From the NCBI GenBank assembly GCA_041821315.1, contig JBGUEO010000020.1, positions 14,561-78,560 on the forward strand: 64,000 nucleotides of DNA. The letters run 5' to 3'. The stretch comes from DIGJ01 sp041821315 (GTDB lineage Bacteria; Bacillota; Clostridia; Lachnospirales; Lachnospiraceae). Shown here in pieces: positions 1 through 7,955 of the stretch; position 1 is the stretch's first letter, and the number at the start of each line of letters is the position of its first letter. The notes beneath the pieces were generated by a model, which saw only the letters and a list, made by a program, of their open reading frames with translations, had not been told where the DNA came from and did not search any database. A program made the position numbers and the translations under genes.

Positions 1-139
1 GGACAATATATACCTTGGTGATGATAATGCCGTCAAAACGCATATGAGCAATTTGCGAACAAAATTAAAATCTGCAAATGCTGAAAATGAATACATAGAA
101 ACGGTGTGGGGTTTAGGTTATCGTCTTTTGAAAGAATAA
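1..139 (+). CDS. OmpR/PhoB-type response regulator, C-terminal fragment
   Basis: Only the last 45 codons are in the window (frame from base 2, TAA at 137-139); the 5' part is cut by the window edge. The visible peptide is the end of a winged-helix effector domain: a recognition-helix stretch VKTHMSNLRTKLK followed by the wing motif ETVWGLGYRL that ends nearly all OmpR/PhoB regulators. Downstream on the same strand lie an ABC ATPase, a permease and a sensor kinase, so this is very likely the cognate regulator of the kinase at 1955. The receiver domain is not visible, so phosphorylation residues cannot be checked. Confidence 0.9.
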   Translation, partial: DNIYLGDDNAVKTHMSNLRTKLKSANAENEYIETVWGLGYRLLKE

Positions 140-173
140 TCTTGTCGTAATCTTATCTACAAAAATTGATTTC

Positions 174-205
174 TTAACCTTTTCCTAACTTTTTGATTTT
201 ATAAT
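174..205 (+). promoter_or_regulatory. Candidate activator-dependent promoter of the ABC-kinase operon
   Basis: A good -10 hexamer TATAAT lies at 200-205 but no -35 box is recognisable at the expected place. Instead two similar blocks, TTAACCTTTT at 174-183 and CTAACTTTTT at 185-194, lie 11 bp apart just upstream. OmpR-type regulators bind direct repeats about one helical turn apart and often replace a -35 box. The repeat is short and A/T-rich, so chance is possible. Confidence 0.4.
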
Positions 206-232
206 GTGAGTATGGAAAGGAAAGGTGAAGAA

Positions 233-1156
233 ATGAGTGGTAATATATTAAAAACAAACAATCTTGTAAAAACCTATCATGGGGTAAATGCGTTACAGAA
301 TGTGTCAATTAGTCTGAATGAAGGTAAGATATATGGGTTGATTGGAAGAAATGGTGCTGGTAAAACAACGTTAATGCGTATAGTAGCAGGGCTAAATTAT
401 CCGACAAGTGGATCCATGGAATTATTTGGTTGCAGTGAGGACAAACAATTAGAGAAAGAACGAAAAAAGCTTGGTTGCCTTATCGAAAATCCTGGTTTGA
501 TTTTGAGTATGACAGCGTATGATAACCTAAGATATCACAAAATAGTAAGAGGAATCCCAAGTAAATCCATAGAAAGAGAACTACTTGACCTTGTAGGACT
601 TGCTGATATGGGGAAGAAGAAAACCAAGGATTTTTCACTTGGGATGAAGCAACGTCTTGGAATTGCAATTGCTTTACTGGGAAATCCCGAACTACTTATT
701 CTGGATGAACCGATAAACGGACTTGACCCAGTGGGTGTTATTGAGATAAGAAATTTACTTGCAAAATTGTGTGAAGAAAAAAATATGACGATTCTTATTT
801 CGAGTCATAATCTTGCTGAACTATATCAGCTTGCTACCGATTACATTATTATTGATAATGGTTCTGTACTCGAGTCATTGACACTTTGTGAGTTAGATGA
901 AAAATGTAAGCATCATATCAAGATTAACTGTGATAAGCCTGAAAAACTTGTTAGTATACTTGAAATGAAGCTCGGAACAACAAATTATAAAGTAATGTCG
1001 GATAATACGATTATGCTATTTGACTATCTCGAGAATAAGGAACTTGTTGCAAAAGTAATTGCGGAAGCAGGAATTATTCTTACCTGCTTTTTAGTAGAAG
1101 GTGATACACTGGAAAATTATTTTATTTCTGTGATTGGAGGCAAAAAATATGTTTAA
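233..1156 (+). CDS. ABC transporter ATP-binding protein (antimicrobial peptide/ABC-2 type)
   Basis: A 307-residue ATPase with Walker A GRNGAGKTT, signature FSLGMKQRLGIA, Walker B LLILDEPINGLDP and the H-loop histidine in SSHNL. It would energise export or clearance of a hydrophobic substrate through the membrane protein encoded next. The ATG at 233 is chosen because AAAGGTG (221-227) lies six bases upstream; an in-frame GTG at 206 has no good ribosome site. The 3' end overlaps the permease start by 8 bp, so the two are translationally coupled. A gene order of regulator, ATPase, permease and kinase is typical of peptide-antibiotic (LanFEG/Cpr/Bcr-like) sensing modules. The substrate cannot be read from the sequence. 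Confidence 0.93.
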   Translation: MSGNILKTNNLVKTYHGVNALQNVSISLNEGKIYGLIGRNGAGKTTLMRIVAGLNYPTSGSMELFGCSEDKQLEKERKKLGCLIENPGLILSMTAYDNLRYHKIVRGIPSKSIERELLDLVGLADMGKKKTKDFSLGMKQRLGIAIALLGNPELLILDEPINGLDPVGVIEIRNLLAKLCEEKNMTILISSHNLAELYQLATDYIIIDNGSVLESLTLCELDEKCKHHIKINCDKPEKLVSILEMKLGTTNYKVMSDNTIMLFDYLENKELVAKVIAEAGIILTCFLVEGDTLENYFISVIGGKKYV

Positions 1157-1946
1157 TCTTATTCGAGCGGACTTATTTAAAATGAGAAAAGCAGTTTCTA
1201 CAAAAATTCTACTCTGCGTTACAACTGTTTCGGCAGTAACAATGACGATTATGGCATATTTAATCACGCAAGGTAAAATAAATGAATCAATGAAGGGATT
1301 TAATTTCTTGTTTTCTGACGCAAATGTAATGGGGATTCTTAGTGCAGTAATTGCAAGTATTTTTATTTGCGGTGATTTTGAAAACAAGACCATTCAGGCA
1401 TCTATTTCAAGTGGAATAAACCGTATAAAGCTGATTTTTAGTAAAGCAATCGTAGTTTTTTGTGGAATAGGATTACTATTAGTGCCCTATATAATCGTAA
1501 CAATTGTGGCAATAGTAAGTGGAGCGTCCTTTCACATGGGTTCTATTGGAGTATGCTATTTTAATATGATTTTAACAGATAGCGCTAAAATCTTGCAATC
1601 AGCAGATATAGTAAGGATACTAATTGCAACAATTACGTTGCTTGTAGTTTATGTTTCGCAAGCAAGCATCTGTATTCCCATTGCACTTGCAGTAAAAAAA
1701 CCGATTATTGTGGTTGTCCTTTTTTATGTAATTAACATTAGTGTAGGGCAACTTGCTCCATTCGCAGAAAAGTCGGATGTATTTAGCACAATATTATCTG
1801 CTACACCAATTGACAGTAAATATCTATTTATTTCAATGGATTCTTCAACGGGTGACATTATGAAAGCACTTGCGGGAAGCGTTATATTTATAATCCTTAT
1901 GCTTCTAATCAGTTATCTTATATTTAGAAAAGCGGAAATAAAATAA
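1149..1946 (+). CDS. ABC-2 type transporter permease
   Basis: A 265-residue membrane protein with about six hydrophobic segments (near residues 18-37, 58-75, 99-125, 150-180, 187-205 and 240-258), matching the ABC-2 permease partner of the ATPase upstream. The start ATG at 1149 has GGAGG at 1135-1140 and lies inside the end of the ATPase gene. It probably forms a dimer in the cytoplasmic membrane with two ATPase subunits. Sequence detail is too low to assign a substrate; antimicrobial peptide self-protection is the usual role in this gene order. Confidence 0.85.
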   Translation: MFNLIRADLFKMRKAVSTKILLCVTTVSAVTMTIMAYLITQGKINESMKGFNFLFSDANVMGILSAVIASIFICGDFENKTIQASISSGINRIKLIFSKAIVVFCGIGLLLVPYIIVTIVAIVSGASFHMGSIGVCYFNMILTDSAKILQSADIVRILIATITLLVVYVSQASICIPIALAVKKPIIVVVLFYVINISVGQLAPFAEKSDVFSTILSATPIDSKYLFISMDSSTGDIMKALAGSVIFIILMLLISYLIFRKAEIK

Positions 1947-1954
1947 AAGGATGG

Positions 1955-2854
1955 GTGAACAGGATGGTTTTGGCAATTATAATATTAAGTATACTTCTCC
2001 TTCTTCTCATAAGTTATATCGTATGTTTGCGAAAACAGATTCAAAGCGTTAATAGACAACTTAAAAAACGATTAAACGATAAATCAAGGCAAAGAGTAAC
2101 GATTGAACTTTTTGATGGGGGATTCAATGAACTGGCGGAAACTATTAATAATTGCCTGAAGGCGGAGGAAACCCTCCGTCTTGATTTCATTCGTGAGGAA
2201 AAGGAATTTAAAGAGATGATCGCAAATATTTCTCATGATTTGCGAACACCACTTACAGCAATAAAAGGCTATCAACAATTACTTGAAAGTGAGTCACTTA
2301 CAAAAGAGCAACAAAAACGATTAAAAATCGCACAAAAATATGCAGATCAACTTGGAAATTTAATCGAGCATTTTTTTGAATATTCCTATCTACTCAATGC
2401 CGAAGTAAAGGTTAACTTCAAAAGAATTAACCTTACAAATCTTGTTGTAGAATGTCTTATGGAATTTGTACAAGAATTTGAAAACAACCACATGAAAGTC
2501 GATTTTCAACAGGAAGCTCCGGTTTTTATTAGTGCTGACGAGGAAATGACAGTGCGCATCATCCAAAATCTAATTCGAAATTGCTTGATGCATTCAATTG
2601 GGGATGTTAAAGTTAGCATTATATCAGGTGAAGATGTAACACTCTCCTTTATAAATCCTCATTCAAATGGTCAAGACATTGATGAAAGTAGAATTTTTGA
2701 ACGTTTTTATACAGGAGATAAAACAAGAAAAAATAGAACGGGACTAGGACTTTCAATTGTTAAGATTCTTGTAGAGCAAATGGGAGGGAGTGTTCACGCC
2801 AAAATAGATGAAAATGAAATATATATTAATGTATGCTTTTTGAGGAGAGACTAA
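1955..2854 (+). CDS. Membrane sensor histidine kinase
   Basis: A 299-residue kinase with one N-terminal membrane helix (about residues 5-24) and almost no extracellular sensor region. The dimerisation/phosphoacceptor motif NISHDLRTPL places the phosphorylated histidine at about residue 94. The ATPase domain follows, with N-box NLIRNCLMHS and G2 box GLGLSIVK. Such intramembrane-type kinases usually sense through a partner ABC transporter, here the one just upstream. Start is uncertain: GTG at 1955 (AAAAGG four bases upstream) or ATG at 1964. Its 3' end overlaps the convergent ABC-F gene by 29 bp. Confidence 0.92.
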   Translation: MNRMVLAIIILSILLLLLISYIVCLRKQIQSVNRQLKKRLNDKSRQRVTIELFDGGFNELAETINNCLKAEETLRLDFIREEKEFKEMIANISHDLRTPLTAIKGYQQLLESESLTKEQQKRLKIAQKYADQLGNLIEHFFEYSYLLNAEVKVNFKRINLTNLVVECLMEFVQEFENNHMKVDFQQEAPVFISADEEMTVRIIQNLIRNCLMHSIGDVKVSIISGEDVTLSFINPHSNGQDIDESRIFERFYTGDKTRKNRTGLGLSIVKILVEQMGGSVHAKIDENEIYINVCFLRRD

Positions 2855-4592
2855 GAAAATGAATCAATGATTCTAACTCTTCTGATAAAGTATTTGCAAG
2901 CACAAAATTATTATCTTTTAAAGCAAGTTCTATTTTTGTTTCAACTGCTTTTTTCTTATCTTCAATAATTAAATAATCGCGATCAAAATGATTTGCATAA
3001 ATCCGTTTTCTGAATTTGCGCATATTTATTTTTCGGATTGTTTTATCTTCAATGATTAAAACAAAATCCATACAATTAACAATCGAATAGAAGTCATGCG
3101 AAATCATTAGAATTGCCCCTTTGTAGTTTTCTATGGCTTTTTCTAGTGCTAGTTGAGAATAAGTATCTAAATGACTTGTTGGTTCATCAAGAAGCAAGAG
3201 ATTTGCGTTGCCAGCAGAAATTTTAGCCAATTGAAGTATGGTTTTTTCACCACCAGATAACGATGCGATTGTTCGATTTGTAAATTCTTCTTCAAATCCA
3301 TAGCTTGAAATATAGGATATAATTTCTTGATTTGTTTGAAAACCGATATCGAAGAACTCTTCAAGTATCGTGTTAGACTCATTTAGCATTTCACCTTGAA
3401 GCTGAGATAAAAAAGCCACCTCAATGCCTTCGTGCAGTTTGATGGAAGCGGTATTGTTTTTAAAGATTTCTCTAAGTAACGTTGTTTTTCCGGTACCATT
3501 TGAACCGATAAGGGCTACTTTATCGGTAGATTTAATCTCAAAATTGACAGTTTCTAAAAGCATGTTATTATCAAAAGATACGCTGTAATCACTCACTTGT
3601 AGAGCAACTGTCTCTTCCATTACATTTGTTGCAATGAAGTGAATCTCTGGTTGCTTAATATCTACGAATGGAGCTTTGATTCGACGTGCTTCCAATCGTT
3701 CTCTAATTTTAACTCTAGCATTTAGAGATTTTCCTCGAGAGGCCTCCGAATGACTCGTTGCTGCAAATCTTAGCTTTTCAATTAAGATTTCATTTCTCTC
3801 TATTTCTTCCGTATCAGCAGTTGCTAGTTCTTGCAATTCAATTTTAGTTTGAAGTAACGAGAAGTTATAATCGATATAGCTTCCATTAAATTCTTGGAGT
3901 TCCATGTTTTCAAGGTGTATGATTTTATTAAAACAATGATTTAATAGATATCGATTGTGCGTAATAATTAGCATGATTCCCTTATGCGAATTAATTAGAT
4001 TTTTAAGAGAATTAAGGTTTTCAAAATCTAAAAATACATCGGGTTCATCCATAATCATTAAGTCTGGAGCAGTTAGCATTTCTTTAATTACTTGAATTAG
4101 TTTAAATTCTCCACCACTTAGTTTCGATACCATAAGATTTTCGTGCTCACTTAGGTTTGCTAAATTTAGTTTCTTATTAATGTTGCTTTCAAAATCGTCC
4201 CCACCAATTGCATGAAATGCATCCAAAGCTTGTTGGTATTTTTCCAGTAAGGCATCAATATTCGAAGACGTTTCCATCTCCGTACAGATAGCTGTGATTT
4301 GATTTTGCAGTTTGATGAATTCTTCGCTTATATATTCAAAAACTGTAATTTCTTTTGTGTTATCGAGTTGTGAGAACTGACTTACATACCCAATTCTACA
4401 ATTTGGATCGATTTCTAATGTTCCATCATACATATATTTTTCTGGATCCATAATAATATCAACCAGTGTACTTTTTCCGCTGCCACTTGTCCCAATAAAA
4501 GCGCAATGTTGGTTATCTTCTAATGTAAATGAAATTTTATTATATAAATCCTTTTGTGGAAATGAGTAGGATACGTTTTCTAGTTTTATCAT
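2826..4592 (-). CDS. ABC-F family ATPase, candidate antibiotic-resistance (ribosome protection) protein
   Basis: A 588-residue soluble protein with two ABC domains and no membrane segment. NBD1 has Walker A GTSGSGKST, LSGGE and a degenerate Walker B LMIMDEPDVFLDF. NBD2 has GSNGTGKTT, LSGGEKTILQLAK and LLLLDEPTSHLD. The acidic/basic linker between them is the ABC-F interdomain region that enters the ribosomal tRNA site. In NBD1 the usual TNHLD after DEP is replaced by DVFLD. The start at 4592 is chosen because it begins MIKLENVSY and has AAAGG upstream. It lies convergent to the sensing module. A leader with an attenuator (4620-4641) argues for an antibiotic-inducible resistance factor rather than a housekeeping EttA-type protein; the drug class is unknown. 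Confidence 0.88.
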   Translation of the reverse strand: MIKLENVSYSFPQKDLYNKISFTLEDNQHCAFIGTSGSGKSTLVDIIMDPEKYMYDGTLEIDPNCRIGYVSQFSQLDNTKEITVFEYISEEFIKLQNQITAICTEMETSSNIDALLEKYQQALDAFHAIGGDDFESNINKKLNLANLSEHENLMVSKLSGGEFKLIQVIKEMLTAPDLMIMDEPDVFLDFENLNSLKNLINSHKGIMLIITHNRYLLNHCFNKIIHLENMELQEFNGSYIDYNFSLLQTKIELQELATADTEEIERNEILIEKLRFAATSHSEASRGKSLNARVKIRERLEARRIKAPFVDIKQPEIHFIATNVMEETVALQVSDYSVSFDNNMLLETVNFEIKSTDKVALIGSNGTGKTTLLREIFKNNTASIKLHEGIEVAFLSQLQGEMLNESNTILEEFFDIGFQTNQEIISYISSYGFEEEFTNRTIASLSGGEKTILQLAKISAGNANLLLLDEPTSHLDTYSQLALEKAIENYKGAILMISHDFYSIVNCMDFVLIIEDKTIRKINMRKFRKRIYANHFDRDYLIIEDKKKAVETKIELALKDNNFVLANTLSEELESLIHFLSLSSKSIH

Positions 4593-4613
4593 AATATTAC
4601 CTTTCTTTATCAC

Positions 4614-4641
4614 TAAAAAAGAGCTTATAAAAATAAGCTCT
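4614..4641 (-). terminator. Leader terminator (attenuator) before the ABC-F gene
   Basis: On the minus strand AGAGCTTAT (4641-4633), a TTTT loop and ATAAGCTCT (4628-4620) form a perfect 9-bp stem followed directly by a run of T (4619-4615). It ends about 22 bases before the ABC-F start codon, so it would stop transcription within the leader unless disrupted. Confidence 0.75.
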
Positions 4642-4699
4642 ACAATATAGTATCTTCCCAATCGTAATGTTGCAATTGATTGTTATGTAGTAAAGACAT
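4640..4699 (-). CDS. Candidate leader peptide (19 aa) of the ABC-F gene
   Basis: A 20-codon frame, ATG at 4699 and TAG at 4642-4640, encodes MSLLHNNQLQHYDWEDTIL. Its stop codon sits on the first bases of the terminator's 5' arm, so a ribosome paused near the end would mask that arm and allow read-through. No convincing Shine-Dalgarno sequence is visible upstream, which lowers confidence. An upstream stem can form between 4740-4733 and 4667-4660, with the ATG in its loop. Confidence 0.4.
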   Translation of the reverse strand: MSLLHNNQLQHYDWEDTIL

Positions 4700-4770
4700 T
4701 CGTTTGAGTTTACCGTTGTAGCATAACACTTTTTACGATTAATTTCAATCATTTCATAGGAAAGCGTTTC

Positions 4771-4786
4771 ATTATAGCAATCAATT
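4771..4786 (-). promoter_or_regulatory. Candidate extended -10 promoter for the ABC-F transcript
   Basis: On the minus strand TATAAT (4776-4771) is preceded by TGC, giving an extended -10 element TGCTATAAT. No good -35 box is seen. Predicted transcription start is near 4764, giving a leader of about 170 nt. Confidence 0.5.
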
Positions 4787-4949
4787 CAAGAGGGAGTTTA
4801 CCTGTAGGCATTTAGCGCTACATTTAATGGTATTTATAGTAGCTGTAGCGAAAAGTAATAATTAAAACTAGTATAAAATGTAAGTATTTGATAAAATAAA
4901 GAAAGAAGCTATTGTTCGTTTTGCTGAATGGAATCATAAAGGAGGAAAA

Positions 4950-6131
4950 ATGGAAAATTTTGTATTTTATAGCCCGACGTATTTTGTTTTTGGAAAAGAA
5001 GAAGAAAAAAATGTTGGAAAATATATTAAGCGCTTTGGTGGAAATAAAGTGTTGATTCACTATGGAGGAGGATCTGTTATTCGAAGTGGTTTACTCGAGC
5101 GGGTACGTACATCATTAAAAGAAGAAGGACTTGAGTTTGTTGAACTTGGAGGAGTGAAACCAAATCCTAGGAGTGGGCTTGTTTATGAAGGAATCAATCT
5201 ATGCCGTAAGGAGGGGGTTGATTTTGTATTGGCAGTCGGTGGAGGTAGTACGATTGACTCTTCAAAAGCGATTGCAGCAGGTGTGCAGTATGAGGGAGAT
5301 TTTTGGGAGTTTTATCAAGGGAAAATGGTGACACAGGCACTTCCTATTGGAACAATACTTACGATATCTGCAGCAGGGAGCGAAGGTTCCCCGGATTCTG
5401 TGATAACGAATGAAACAGGAATGTATAAAAGAGGAGCCACTGGAGAAGCACTTCGTCCATCATTTTCTATCTTAAATCCTGCATTAACACAAACCTTATC
5501 ACCCTATCAGATTGCCTGTGGGATTACAGATATTATGGCACATTTATTCGAGCGATATTTCACAACAACAAAAGAAGTAGAAGTGACAGATCGGATGATT
5601 GAGGGGCATCTGCTAACCATGATTCATGAAGGCCCCCGTGTCATAGCTAACCCCGATAACTATCAGGCACAAGCAAATATTATGTGGACTGGTATGATGG
5701 CACACAATAATTCTTGCGGTGTTGGACGAATTCAAGACTGGGCAAGTCATGATATTGAACATGAGCTATCAGCGGTTTATGATTGTGCACATGGTGCTGG
5801 ACTTGCAGTTGTATTTCCAGCATGGATGCATTATAACATGAAAACCGATATCAATCGTTTTGCACAATTTGCAGTGCGTGTATGGGGCTGTTCGATGGAT
5901 TTTGAACATCCAGAAGTAACTGCAAGCAAAGGAATTGAAGCCTTTGAACAGTTTTTGAAGTCTATAGGGATGCCAACAACATTTCAAGAGCTTGGGGCAA
6001 AAGAAAGTGACATAGAAAAAATGGCACATACGGCATGTTATGGAGATGGTAGAGAAGGTATAATAGGAGGTTTCGTGAAATTGGATGAAAAAGACGTTGC
6101 CGCAATTTATCATCTCATGCTAAAAGATTAA
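4950..6131 (+). CDS. Iron-containing alcohol dehydrogenase (butanol dehydrogenase-like)
   Basis: A 393-residue group III alcohol dehydrogenase of the BdhA/YugJ/YqhD branch, which reduces aldehydes such as butyraldehyde or acetaldehyde with NAD(P)H. The nucleotide-binding motif GGGSTIDSSKA is near residue 100. The metal ligands are all present: Asp194 and His198 (GITDIMAHLFERY), His267 (SHDIEHELSA) and His281 (DCAHGAGLA). Length is normal for the family. A strong GGAGG lies seven bases before the ATG. It stands alone, without an obvious operon, and is probably a fermentative or detoxifying enzyme. Physiological substrate and cofactor preference are not decided by the sequence. Confidence 0.93.
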   Translation: MENFVFYSPTYFVFGKEEEKNVGKYIKRFGGNKVLIHYGGGSVIRSGLLERVRTSLKEEGLEFVELGGVKPNPRSGLVYEGINLCRKEGVDFVLAVGGGSTIDSSKAIAAGVQYEGDFWEFYQGKMVTQALPIGTILTISAAGSEGSPDSVITNETGMYKRGATGEALRPSFSILNPALTQTLSPYQIACGITDIMAHLFERYFTTTKEVEVTDRMIEGHLLTMIHEGPRVIANPDNYQAQANIMWTGMMAHNNSCGVGRIQDWASHDIEHELSAVYDCAHGAGLAVVFPAWMHYNMKTDINRFAQFAVRVWGCSMDFEHPEVTASKGIEAFEQFLKSIGMPTTFQELGAKESDIEKMAHTACYGDGREGIIGGFVKLDEKDVAAIYHLMLKD

Positions 6132-6147
6132 GAAAGATGGAAAATCA

Positions 6148-6258
6148 TGTGGAGCTTACCTGCTTGAGAGACTGGGACATAAATTTGATTCGCTCATTCA
6201 TGGGGCAGATCAGGCATTCTATGATTCAAAAAGCCAAGAACAGAGGGATAGTAAATGA
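6148..6258 (+). pseudogene. Decayed C-terminal fragment of a GGDEF protein
   Basis: An open stretch without start codon or upstream domain reads CGAYLLERLGHKFDSLIHGA followed by DQAFYDSKSQ. This matches the closing segment of GGDEF domains, whose usual form is GVAYYPxxGxxFxxLxxxADQALYxSKxxG. The GGDEF motif itself and all upstream parts are missing, so it is a remnant. The stop TGA overlaps the start of the next gene. A complete diguanylate cyclase of a different subtype lies at 7022, so this is not simply its duplicate tail. Confidence 0.55.
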
Positions 6259-6944
6259 AACGATATTGTGAATTAAGTGAAATATCAGATGGTAAGCTCT
6301 ATGAGATTAATGATTTGGTAAAGGTAGGATGTGATGGATGTGAGGGAGCTGCATTTTGCTGTCATGGAATGGGAAATTCGGTTGTATTAGACCCTTTTGA
6401 TATATATCGCTTAACAGAAAATCAAGAGGAAACATGGGAAGACTTATTTGTAGATAAAATAGAATTAAAGGTAGTAGATGGTATTATTTTACCAAATCTT
6501 AAAATGACGGGAAAATCCGAATCTTGTGTATATCTTGAAGAGAATGGAAGATGTAGTATTCATAGGTATCGACCGGGGTTTTGTAGGATTTTTCCACTTG
6601 GACGCTATTATGAAAACCATGATTTTAAATACTTTTTGCAGATAAAAGAGTGTAAAAATACACATAGAATGAAAACAAAAATCAATAAATGGGTGGATAC
6701 AAAAAATTTCAAAGAATACAAATCGTTTTTAATCGATTGGCACTATTTCTTGAATGAAATAGAAGATATGGTGAATGAAGATACGGATGATAAGGTGGCT
6801 AAAATTGTGAATCTGCACATATTAAATAATTTTTATGGGAAGAGATATGAGAGGGACTTTGATTTTTATTCACAGTTTATGCAACGATTAGAGGAAGCAA
6901 AAAATCTATTTCGAGCAATGGATAGTAGGAACACGATGGAATAA
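6255..6944 (+). CDS. YkgJ-family cysteine cluster protein (UPF0153)
   Basis: A 229-residue soluble protein with the YkgJ cysteine pattern: CDGCEG and FCCHG near residues 25-38, CVYLEENGRCSIHRYRPGFC near residues 92-111 and a later ECKNTH. Families with this pattern are thought to bind an iron-sulfur cluster or zinc; their function is unknown. AGAGGGA lies seven bases before the ATG at 6255. The C-terminal half is helical and less conserved. No operon partner is evident; the diguanylate cyclase 77 bp downstream is on the same strand and could be co-transcribed. Confidence 0.85.
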   Translation: MKRYCELSEISDGKLYEINDLVKVGCDGCEGAAFCCHGMGNSVVLDPFDIYRLTENQEETWEDLFVDKIELKVVDGIILPNLKMTGKSESCVYLEENGRCSIHRYRPGFCRIFPLGRYYENHDFKYFLQIKECKNTHRMKTKINKWVDTKNFKEYKSFLIDWHYFLNEIEDMVNEDTDDKVAKIVNLHILNNFYGKRYERDFDFYSQFMQRLEEAKNLFRAMDSRNTME

Positions 6945-7021
6945 AAGGCAATAGCAAGAAAACGAGGCATAACTTGCATAATTTGGGTAATATCATATAA
7001 TAGAGAGGAAACAATACTTGT

Positions 7022-7945
7022 ATGGCAAATAAAAAAGATAAATTATGGGAGAAAAAAATAAAGTTTGTGTTGGATGGTTATAAGATTAGCACAATTTTTA
7101 TCACTGCCTTTATCATATTTATTGTAGATTACTGTAAAGTACCAAACCCTGCTATTATTTGTTTGATAGGAGTAGCGTTTGCAACTTTTATAGCTGGAAC
7201 TTTATATGGTATTATAAGTGGACTTATGAGTTTTATGTATTGCAGCTATTTTTTCTCAATCAATAGGAGCTGTATTAAATATACGGATGAAAATATGTAT
7301 AAAGTAATTGTAATTATAATTGCTATTGTTACGATGGTTGCTATGGTTGGTGTGTTGAAAAGGAGAGTCGAAATACGTACAAGGGAACTAGAAGAAGCCA
7401 ACAAGAAATTATATGATCTGTCTGTGTTAGATGGACTTACTGGTTTAGCGAATCGCCGTCATTTGGAATTTATGCTGAATGAGGAATGGGAAAACAGCAT
7501 ACAAAACAGGTCTTCTCTGTCGTTAGCAATGATAGATATTGATTTTTTTAAACGCTACAATGATACATATGGGCATCAAGCAGGCGATGAATGTTTAAAA
7601 CAGGTAGCTGAAGTGATTTTAAAGCAAGGAAATAATTCGTTCCATTTCGTCGGGAGATATGGTGGAGAAGAATTTGTTATTATTATGCCTGAAACCTCAA
7701 TCGAAGAGGTGGAAAAAGCAATGGAAGAAATGCGGGTGAGAATCGTAAATTTGCAAATACCGCATATAGCATCCGATAATATACCATTTGTAACAGTTAG
7801 TATTGGAGTTGTATCAATGACGCCAAATGCAAAGGATAATATCACAGACTTTCTTAAAAATTTAGATAGTGCGCTCTATCAGGCAAAAAACAGCGGCAGA
7901 AATCAAGTACAAAGTTATGAAGCGAATACAAAGGATAGGGAATAG
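7022..7945 (+). CDS. Membrane-bound diguanylate cyclase (GGDEF)
   Basis: A 307-residue protein. Hydrophobic segments near residues 24-38, 42-80 and 92-111 form a small membrane module similar to the DUF4118 sensor region. A short coiled coil leads to a GGDEF domain starting at LSVLDGLTGLANRR. The active site is intact as RYGGEEF (GGEEF at 214-218), and the metal-binding aspartates are in IDIDFFKRYND. There is no RxxD inhibition site at the expected position, so product feedback may be absent. It should make cyclic di-GMP at the membrane. Signal and targets are unknown. Confidence 0.9.
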   Translation: MANKKDKLWEKKIKFVLDGYKISTIFITAFIIFIVDYCKVPNPAIICLIGVAFATFIAGTLYGIISGLMSFMYCSYFFSINRSCIKYTDENMYKVIVIIIAIVTMVAMVGVLKRRVEIRTRELEEANKKLYDLSVLDGLTGLANRRHLEFMLNEEWENSIQNRSSLSLAMIDIDFFKRYNDTYGHQAGDECLKQVAEVILKQGNNSFHFVGRYGGEEFVIIMPETSIEEVEKAMEEMRVRIVNLQIPHIASDNIPFVTVSIGVVSMTPNAKDNITDFLKNLDSALYQAKNSGRNQVQSYEANTKDRE

Positions 7946-7955
7946 ATTCCCTTGA

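Noticed and set aside
4597..4752. A 52-codon minus-strand frame running through the whole ABC-F leader and terminator.
   Set aside because: It starts without a ribosome site and crosses the hairpin, ending on the ABC-F ribosome site. The 19-codon frame ending on the hairpin fits attenuation better. Not excluded as an alternative leader.
4816..4850. CGCTACA/TGTAGCG inverted repeat upstream of the ABC-F promoter.
   Set aside because: Only 7-bp arms with a long spacer and no T run; function cannot be supported.
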